Source: Bacillota bacterium
Lineage (GTDB): Bacteria; Bacillota; Clostridia; Lachnospirales; Lachnospiraceae
DNA: 28,435 nt
Assembly: GCA_023437715.1 (NCBI GenBank)
Contig: JAEZFK010000050.1
Span: forward strand, 1-28,435
Direction of reading: 5' to 3'
In this document: positions 23,270 to 28,435 of the stretch, piece after piece
Layout: every line of letters starts with the position of its first letter
How positions within the stretch are numbered: position 1 is the first letter of the stretch
The notes under the pieces: generated by a model
What the model was told of the DNA's origin: nothing
The model's database searches: none
The model's input: the letters and a program-made list of their open reading frames with translations, nothing else
Position numbers and translations under genes: made by a program

Positions 23270-25028
23270 CTTCCGGCCCTTCCTCCTCTTTCAGGCGGAT
23301 GGTGACTTTCACCCCGCCTTCCTCATTCAGGCTGTAATGGAGACCGCAGCCCGGACCATAGAGAAGCTCGATCCTCTTGTTCACATTGTTGATTCCATAG
23401 CCGATCTGCCGGTCAAATTCAGAGATATGGCGGTTAATATAATCCACCTTTTCCCCATCCATTCCCTGTCCGTTATCCTCCACCATCAGGTATAGGTCCT
23501 GGGCTTCCTTCCGGATATAGATGGATACCTTTCCCTTTCTTCCCTCTTTTACACGAACCCCATGGTAAAGGAAATTCTCCACCAGGGGCTGCAGCGTGAT
23601 TTTGGGAATCCGGATGCACAAATACTCCTCCGGAATCTCTATGTTCAGCTCAATAATATTGCCGTACCTCATGTTCTGGATAATCAGATAATTTTTTACA
23701 TGCTCCAATTCCTTTTCCAGGGAGATAATGTCCTGCCCCTCGCTTAAACAGATGCGGTAATACTGGGCCATGGCCTTTACCATGGTGGAAATTTCCTCGC
23801 TTCCGTCGGAAAGAGCCTGCCAGTGAATGCATTCCAGGGTATTGTAGAGAAAGTGGGGCTGAATCTGGGACTGAAGGCTGTTGAACTTCATCTGGGCGAT
23901 CTGGCGCTGTTCCTCGGCCACCTGCTTCATCAGAACATCGATCTCATCCATCATGGTATTAAAGCCGTCCGCCAGCTTACTGCTGTCCCTGTCCATATCC
24001 TCGGTATTGATTCTGGTTCTCAAATTGCCGGAGGAAACATCGTTCATCTTGGATATCAGCTTATTCATGGGCTTTAAGAGTACCTTTGCCATCTGTCCGG
24101 AGGCAGAAAGGGATACGGCTATGACCACCAGCATCACGCACAGCAAAAGCACCACAATGCGGTAGCAGTTCTGATAGAAATACTTCATTGGGACCTCGTG
24201 GACCAGGTAGTAATTCCAGTCTCCAATCCTCTGGTAATTCACCAGCCTGCCGCCGTGCCAGAAGCTTCCGTTTTCTCCGCTCAAGCGGCCGGCAAAGGCC
24301 AGCTTTTTCTCTATCTGTGCCCGGTCTGTATTGGAAACAACGGTTCCCTGAATATCCGTCAAGTAAAGGCTGGAGAGATTGTAACGGGTCCGGTTGTTTA
24401 AATGCTCCAGCAGGCTGTCTTCTAAATTGATGACCAGCAGTCCCTTTTCCGTCACCATGGTAGTGACGGAATAAATGGGGAAATAAAGGGTGAGGGTATA
24501 TTTATGGTTCCTGTAATAATTATCTGCAAAGCTTAGGCGAAGGGCCCCCTTTTCCTTTCCTGCCAGGCTCTGGCCGTAATCCGTTTCCCAGACCTCGTCG
24601 AACCGGGACTCCATGATGGACATATCCCCGTTATAGATATAGGAGCCGGCCTTTTTATTGATGACCGCCATAAAATTGGCATTATTCTGCATATACAGCA
24701 CGTTGAGCAGCGTGGTGTACACATTTCCCGCTTCCTCGTTCATATTCTTTCCCGATTCGGAAAAGGAGCAATACTTCTGGATATGCTTATCCATAACCAG
24801 GGAAAAGGCCACTGCCTTGTACTGCTCCAGGATGCTGTCATATTCCGAGGTCATGGCAGAAAGCTGTTCCGACACATACTGCTCATTCTGCTTCGTAAGA
24901 AAGGACACAGAGGAAACAATGGAAACGATGATGGCCGACAGAGTCACGGTCAGAATAATAACAATAAGAAAAACCTGAATCTTTTTTAAGTAGGTCCAGC
25001 TCTGCCTCCACTTTTCCTTTATCCCCAT
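23262..25028 (-). CDS. YesM-like sensor histidine kinase
   Basis: A 588-residue kinase of the LytS/YesM group. TM1 lies near 14-38, an extracellular sensor of about 240 residues follows (dCache-like, with aromatic pocket segments), and TM2 near 285-312. A HAMP domain follows (L-L-K-P-M-N-K-L-I-S-K-M-N). The His_kinase motif is Q-I-Q-P-H-F-L-Y-N-T-L with phospho-acceptor H392. The ATPase domain has VENFLYHGV, D-N-G-Q-G-M and G-Y-G-I-N-N-V. The start ATG has GGGGGAAAGCC upstream. It has its own promoter at 25063-25091, so sensing can continue when the transporter is silent. It likely senses an extracellular sugar. Confidence 0.93.
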   Translation of the reverse strand: MGIKEKWRQSWTYLKKIQVFLIVIILTVTLSAIIVSIVSSVSFLTKQNEQYVSEQLSAMTSEYDSILEQYKAVAFSLVMDKHIQKYCSFSESGKNMNEEAGNVYTTLLNVLYMQNNANFMAVINKKAGSYIYNGDMSIMESRFDEVWETDYGQSLAGKEKGALRLSFADNYYRNHKYTLTLYFPIYSVTTMVTEKGLLVINLEDSLLEHLNNRTRYNLSSLYLTDIQGTVVSNTDRAQIEKKLAFAGRLSGENGSFWHGGRLVNYQRIGDWNYYLVHEVPMKYFYQNCYRIVVLLLCVMLVVIAVSLSASGQMAKVLLKPMNKLISKMNDVSSGNLRTRINTEDMDRDSSKLADGFNTMMDEIDVLMKQVAEEQRQIAQMKFNSLQSQIQPHFLYNTLECIHWQALSDGSEEISTMVKAMAQYYRICLSEGQDIISLEKELEHVKNYLIIQNMRYGNIIELNIEIPEEYLCIRIPKITLQPLVENFLYHGVRVKEGRKGKVSIYIRKEAQDLYLMVEDNGQGMDGEKVDYINRHISEFDRQIGYGINNVNKRIELLYGPGCGLHYSLNEEGGVKVTIRLKEEEGPEDV

Positions 25029-25062
25029 AGGCTTTCCCCCTTATATTTCATATATTAAAACT

Positions 25063-25091
25063 ACTATACAGAAAAAGAGGATGCCTGTCAA
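25063..25091 (-). promoter_or_regulatory. Internal promoter of the kinase/regulator genes
   Basis: On the minus strand: TTGACA (25086-25091), 17 bases, TATAGT (25063-25068), about 35 bases before the kinase ATG. The -35 lies in the right arm of a small hairpin, CCTGTC/GACAGG (25084-25108), just after the permease stop. The hairpin may weakly attenuate transcription from the transporter genes. Confidence 0.65.
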
Positions 25092-25110
25092 ACAGAGACG
25101 GGGACAGGTT

Positions 25111-25962
25111 TTACCCCTTCACAGCCCCGCTTGTCATGCCCTTTATAAGCTTATCCTGAGCAAAGAGGAACAGAAGGATCATGGGCAGCACAGTCAGGGT
25201 CAGAACAGCCATAATCATAGGCGTATTCATGGCATACTGCCCCTGGAAATCCCATACAGCAAGGGGCAGGGTCCTGTTTTTCACGGACTGGGTCAGGGTG
25301 TAGGAAAAGCTGAATTCATTCCAGATATTTACGCCGTTGTAAATTGCCAGAGTGGATATCCCGGGCTTTGCCAGGGGAAGTATGATTTGAAAAAACATCC
25401 GGTATTTGCTGCAGCCGTCTATCTCCGCCGATTCTTCGATTTCCACGGGAATGCCTTTCATAAAATTCGTAAGGATGAACACGGAAATAGGAATGGCAAA
25501 GGCTACATCCGGCCCGATCAAAGCAAGCAGGGAGTCATAGATCCCCGCCCGCTTCGTCATCTGAAAAACAGGGATTAAGGTAATGTGAATCGGGATCGCC
25601 ATACAGGCTACGATCAGGCCGTAGATCATCCCGTTAAGCCGGAAGCGGAACCTGGCTAAAGGATAGGCCGCACAGGCTGCCACAAGCAGGATGAGAGCCA
25701 GGGACAAAAGCAGCACAAATGTGCTGTTTCCAAAGTAGCGGACAAACCCGCCCTCCAATACACCCCGGTAATTCTTAAAATTTAAGGCTGCCGGCGGGGA
25801 AAATACTCCCTTTGTCAGCATTTCAAACTTCGTTTTAAAGGAGTTTAAAACCATAAAGACAAAGGGCAGAATGCCGACCACAACCGCGGCGGCTGCAAAA
25901 ACATAGGCCCCTGCCCAGCAAAGCAGGCTTTTTTCCTTTAATTTTTTATGCTTGTTCTTCAT
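25111..25962 (-). CDS. Carbohydrate ABC transporter permease (MalG/CUT1 type)
   Basis: A 283-residue inner-membrane permease. TM1 is near 14-37 and about six segments are seen. The EAA loop, which contacts the ATPase, reads E-I-E-E-S-A-E-I-D-G-C-S-K-Y at about 174-187 and continues to LPLAKPGIST. The N-terminal basic segment and the C-terminal segment I-K-G-M-T-S-G-A-V-K-G are typical of the MalG/YtcP-like group. It overlaps the partner permease by 4 bases (ATGA) with AAGGAGG upstream, so the two are made in equal amounts. No ATPase gene is adjacent; a shared MsmX-type ATPase is presumed. Confidence 0.93.
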   Translation of the reverse strand: MKNKHKKLKEKSLLCWAGAYVFAAAAVVVGILPFVFMVLNSFKTKFEMLTKGVFSPPAALNFKNYRGVLEGGFVRYFGNSTFVLLLSLALILLVAACAAYPLARFRFRLNGMIYGLIVACMAIPIHITLIPVFQMTKRAGIYDSLLALIGPDVAFAIPISVFILTNFMKGIPVEIEESAEIDGCSKYRMFFQIILPLAKPGISTLAIYNGVNIWNEFSFSYTLTQSVKNRTLPLAVWDFQGQYAMNTPMIMAVLTLTVLPMILLFLFAQDKLIKGMTSGAVKG

Positions 25963-26864
25963 GATTCCTCCTTCTTTCCGTTAATCAGGCCCATGGTCAC
26001 AAGGGACATGGTGGTGATCAGAATGAACATTCCGCCCGCAACGGCAGAGCCGTAGCCCATGTTAAACTGGCTGAAAGAATTTTTATACATATAGGTAGCC
26101 ATCAGCTCCGTGGCTGTTCCCGGCCCGCCTCCTGTCATAACATAGATCAGATCAAAGTACTTTAAGGAACCTACCATGGACAGGATGGCGGCGCTCTTTA
26201 CCGACGGCATCAAGAGGGGAAGAGCGATCCGCCAGAAATACTGTCCCTTTGTGGCCCCGTCAATAATAGAGGCCTCATAGACATCCAGGGATATATTGGT
26301 GTAAGCCGCCATGCAGTAAACCATGTAAAAGGGGACAAACTGCCAGGCAATGACCATAATAACCGTCATAAGGGCTGTTTTCGGATTGCCCAGCAGATCG
26401 ATGTTCCCCCCTCCGAAAAGATGGGACACCCAGCTGATAATGCCCCCGTTGGCCGCCAGCGCATAGGTAAACAAAAAACCAATGGCAACCGACGACATCA
26501 GCATGGGAATAAACCACAGGACCTTGAAGGCAGTTCCCTTTTTTCCGCAGAATTCAATGAAAGTGGCTTCCGCCAGGCCGATGGGAATCTGAATCACAAT
26601 GGACATGACCATAATGATAATATTATTGCGGAAGGCAAACCAGAAGTTCCCATCCCTTACCAGCTTTGCCCAGTTGGCAAGGCCGATGAACTGCTTATCC
26701 GCAGCAATTCCGTTCCATTTGTATGTACTGATGATAAAGGAATCCACAATGGGGTAGAAAATAAAAACAAACATAAAGACTGCCGCCGGCAGCAAAAAGA
26801 TAAATGCTGCCCTGTTTGTAGTTCTCTGCCTGCGTCCTCCAATGGTTTGTGCCCTGCCTTTCAT
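25959..26864 (-). CDS. Carbohydrate ABC transporter permease (MalF/CUT1 type)
   Basis: A 301-residue permease with a basic N-terminus (M-K-G-R-A-Q-T-I-G-G-R-R-Q-R), TM1 near 18-42 and about six segments. The EAA loop is EASIIDGATKGQYFWRIALP at about 199-218. The segment Y-V-M-T-G-G-G-P-G-T-A-T-E is the MalF/UgpA-like loop seen in CUT1 permeases. It lies 37 bases after the binding-protein gene, with AGGAAAGG upstream, and overlaps the second permease. It forms the membrane pore with that protein. Confidence 0.93.
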   Translation of the reverse strand: MKGRAQTIGGRRQRTTNRAAFIFLLPAAVFMFVFIFYPIVDSFIISTYKWNGIAADKQFIGLANWAKLVRDGNFWFAFRNNIIIMVMSIVIQIPIGLAEATFIEFCGKKGTAFKVLWFIPMLMSSVAIGFLFTYALAANGGIISWVSHLFGGGNIDLLGNPKTALMTVIMVIAWQFVPFYMVYCMAAYTNISLDVYEASIIDGATKGQYFWRIALPLLMPSVKSAAILSMVGSLKYFDLIYVMTGGGPGTATELMATYMYKNSFSQFNMGYGSAVAGGMFILITTMSLVTMGLINGKKEES

Positions 26865-26901
26865 TTTACCAACCTTTCCTGTTAACCGTTTTATTTATCT
26901 C

Positions 26902-28275
26902 CTATTTTTCACCGGAAAGAACTTCCTGCTGCGCCTCCTGCATCTTCTTATTGGCCTCCTGAGGAGTCATGGTAAGACCGAAGACCTCCTGGTTTCCATC
27001 CAGATGGGCGTTTGCAACGCTCGGATTTAAGTACTGGTCATACCACAGCTGAACGGCAGAGGCCTTGTTGGCCGCATCTACAATCTGCTTGGATATGGGA
27101 TCAGTGATTTTTGACTCAATTCCCTTTAAAGGAGGTATGAGGCCTGCTTCTACAAACTGTTCTACCGTATCATCATCGGAAAGCCCTACCGCATATTTAA
27201 ACGCCGCCTCCAGCTTCTCACCCGTGCAGTTAAAGGAAATGAACTGGTCTCCCAGAGTTCCGCATAAAATGGAGGCATCCGCAGAGGAACCATCCACCGC
27301 CGGGAAGCTGAACCAGCCGATCTTGCTGTAGAAATCGCTTCCGCCTTCCTCGCTGTCGGTCTTAAAGGCCGCCGTATTCCAGGAACCTGTTAAATACATG
27401 GCTGCCGCCTCTGTGTAGAAAAGCTGCTTCGCCTGTCCGTCATCCTCGCTCATGGAGTTAAAGCCGTCGGGGAAGTATCCCTTATTCACCCATTCCTGAA
27501 TCTTTTCTCCGCCGTAGACAAAGCACTCGTCCTCAAAGCTTCCGCTGCCGTCGCATGCCTCCTGGAAGGGCTCCAGACCGCCTTTTCTGGCTGCCAGACA
27601 CTGGAAATACATGGAACCGGTCCACTTTGGCCCGTTGGCAAGAGCAAAGGGGATGATGCCGTTACTGCGGAAAGTATCACATGCCGCTTCCAGCTCTGAT
27701 ACGGTGGTTGGCACCTTTATATTGTATTTATCAAACAAAGCCTTGTTATAGTAAATACCTGCTATGGAAATATTCTTCACCGGTATGCCGTAAATCTTTC
27801 CGTTATAGCTGGCCTGTTCCAGAGCCCCCTCCATGAAGCGGTCCTTGATCCCGTATTTTTCGTACAGCTCGTCTAAAGGCTGGGCAAAGCCTGATTTTAT
27901 GTATTCGATCATGGGTCCGCCGGACCAGGTGGTATAGGCATCCGGACACTCGCCGGAGCTCATGGCGATTACCAGCTTTTCCTTATACTTATCGTTCTGT
28001 GTGGGCTGGTTGTCGATCTTATAGCCGTTGCTGTCCCCCTTTTCGAATTTGTCAATGGCATACTCAAAAAGCTTCTTGTCCGCCCCTTCTGTTCCCACAT
28101 TCCAGAATACAATATTCTTATCCCCGCTGTCAGATTTCCCCGTCTCTGCGGCAGTGCCTCCGGCCTGGACCGCTGTTTTTGTATCCCCTCCGTTTGTACT
28201 GCTTGTGCATCCGGTCAGTGCCATTCCCATCAGAACCGACAGGATAACTGCTGTTGCTGCTGCTTTTCGTTTCAT
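26902..28275 (-). CDS. Sugar-binding lipoprotein of the ABC transporter
   Basis: A 457-residue extracellular binding protein (family 1, MalE-like). The signal peptide ends at lipobox L-T-G-C (20-23); C23 would be lipidated and anchored in the membrane. A Ser/Gly/Thr linker follows. The mature part starts N-I-V-F-W-N-V-G and has the usual segments Y-G-I-P-V, Y-Y-N-K-A-L-F-D-K-Y and A-A-M-Y-L-T-G-S-W. It is first in the operon (binding protein > permeases > YesMN > beta-helix enzyme). The ATG has AAAGGAG upstream. The cargo is probably an oligosaccharide matching the beta-helix enzyme; it cannot be named. Confidence 0.93.
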   Translation of the reverse strand: MKRKAAATAVILSVLMGMALTGCTSSTNGGDTKTAVQAGGTAAETGKSDSGDKNIVFWNVGTEGADKKLFEYAIDKFEKGDSNGYKIDNQPTQNDKYKEKLVIAMSSGECPDAYTTWSGGPMIEYIKSGFAQPLDELYEKYGIKDRFMEGALEQASYNGKIYGIPVKNISIAGIYYNKALFDKYNIKVPTTVSELEAACDTFRSNGIIPFALANGPKWTGSMYFQCLAARKGGLEPFQEACDGSGSFEDECFVYGGEKIQEWVNKGYFPDGFNSMSEDDGQAKQLFYTEAAAMYLTGSWNTAAFKTDSEEGGSDFYSKIGWFSFPAVDGSSADASILCGTLGDQFISFNCTGEKLEAAFKYAVGLSDDDTVEQFVEAGLIPPLKGIESKITDPISKQIVDAANKASAVQLWYDQYLNPSVANAHLDGNQEVFGLTMTPQEANKKMQEAQQEVLSGEK

Positions 28276-28305
28276 AGTTCCCTCTCCTTTTTACATTTAT
28301 TATTA

Positions 28306-28347
28306 GGCAATTGTTAAATTGCCAAACCCATTGATTTTACTGGGTTT
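28306..28347. promoter_or_regulatory. Two abutting hairpins in the transporter leader
   Basis: GGCAATT-GTTA-AATTGCC (28306-28323) and AAACCCA-N10-TGGGTTT (28324-28347) touch end to end between the promoter and the binding-protein ribosome site. Both stems are perfect 7-bp pairs. They could be regulator sites or leader RNA structures. A YesN binding site is expected in this region. Confidence 0.5.
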
Positions 28348-28359
28348 TCTTACTTCATT

Positions 28360-28389
28360 TATATAAACTTTCTCTCCGCTCATGGTAAA
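28360..28389 (-). promoter_or_regulatory. Probable promoter of the carbohydrate operon
   Basis: On the minus strand: TTTACC (28384-28389), 18 bases, TATATA (28360-28365). The -35 is weak, as expected for a promoter that needs an activator such as the YesN-like regulator. It overlaps a plus-strand extended -10 (TGG-TAAAAT, 28383-28391). Confidence 0.5.
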
Positions 28390-28435
28390 ATAGATTCACC
28401 ACAAACCACTTTGCACACAAACGGAGGAGAAAATT
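28383..28435 (+). promoter_or_regulatory. Promoter and ribosome site of a divergent gene just past the window
   Basis: A plus-strand extended -10 (TGG-TAAAAT, 28383-28391) is followed by GGAGGAG at 28423-28429, a strong Shine-Dalgarno. The window ends six bases after it, so a start codon is expected within a few bases of the edge. The product cannot be seen. Confidence 0.5.

Noticed and set aside
26421..26885. 154-codon plus-strand frame opposite the first permease
   Set aside because: Antisense shadow of membrane-protein coding sequence, no ribosome site.
1..28435. CRISPR arrays, tRNA or rRNA genes
   Set aside because: No regularly spaced direct repeats, cloverleaf sequence or conserved rRNA segments were seen on either strand.

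Overview
The window looks like chromosomal DNA of a spore-forming, low-to-moderate G+C Clostridia, most likely a Lachnospiraceae (Lachnoclostridium/Enterocloster/Hungatella type). The support is spoIIR, consensus AGGAGG ribosome sites, sigma-A promoters, a YesM/YesN two-component pair beside a CUT1 sugar transporter, and a Gram-positive set of RND-type efflux genes. The genus is an inference.

Positions 1-4575 are an A+T-rich accessory patch. An IS66-family element (about 274-3053; tnpA, tnpB, tnpC with an intact DDE triad, and matching terminal inverted repeats) abuts the 3' end of an RHS/YD-repeat gene. Only the RHS core and a C-terminal cysteine-peptidase-like effector domain of that gene survive. 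A second, frameshifted RHS scrap lies at 4266-4352. No immunity gene is recognisable. Next come a stand-alone AAA15/OLD-like ATPase with non-canonical catalytic residues (4576-5796) and a fumarate-reductase-like flavoprotein gene missing both ends (about 5989-6996). All of 1-7000 reads as eroded or rearranged accessory DNA.

Positions 7121-10232 are core genome. A minus-strand operon ddl > murI > DUF1934 protein supplies peptidoglycan precursors, and spoIIR diverges from it on the plus strand.

Positions 10198-17647 hold a five-gene minus-strand efflux operon: tetR > membrane-fusion protein > RND permease > two TolC-like proteins. Its promoter is an exact TTGACA-N17-TATAAT overlapped by two copies of a 13-bp palindrome TGACA-NNN-TGTCA, which is a strong candidate for an autoregulated TetR operator.

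Positions 17686-19555 hold a minus-strand operon ispE > gntR (FCD type) > small acidic protein, with a GTATAC-type candidate GntR site at its promoter.

Positions 19596-28389 hold a minus-strand carbohydrate locus: lipoprotein binding protein > two CUT1 permeases > YesM-like kinase > YesN-like regulator > a large cytoplasmic beta-helix enzyme (pectate-lyase/GH141-like). It is closed by a 99-bp near-perfect hairpin. It has no ATPase gene of its own, so a shared MsmX-type ATPase is expected elsewhere. The kinase/regulator pair has its own internal promoter. A divergent plus-strand gene probably begins just beyond the right edge, because its Shine-Dalgarno sequence is visible at 28423-28429.
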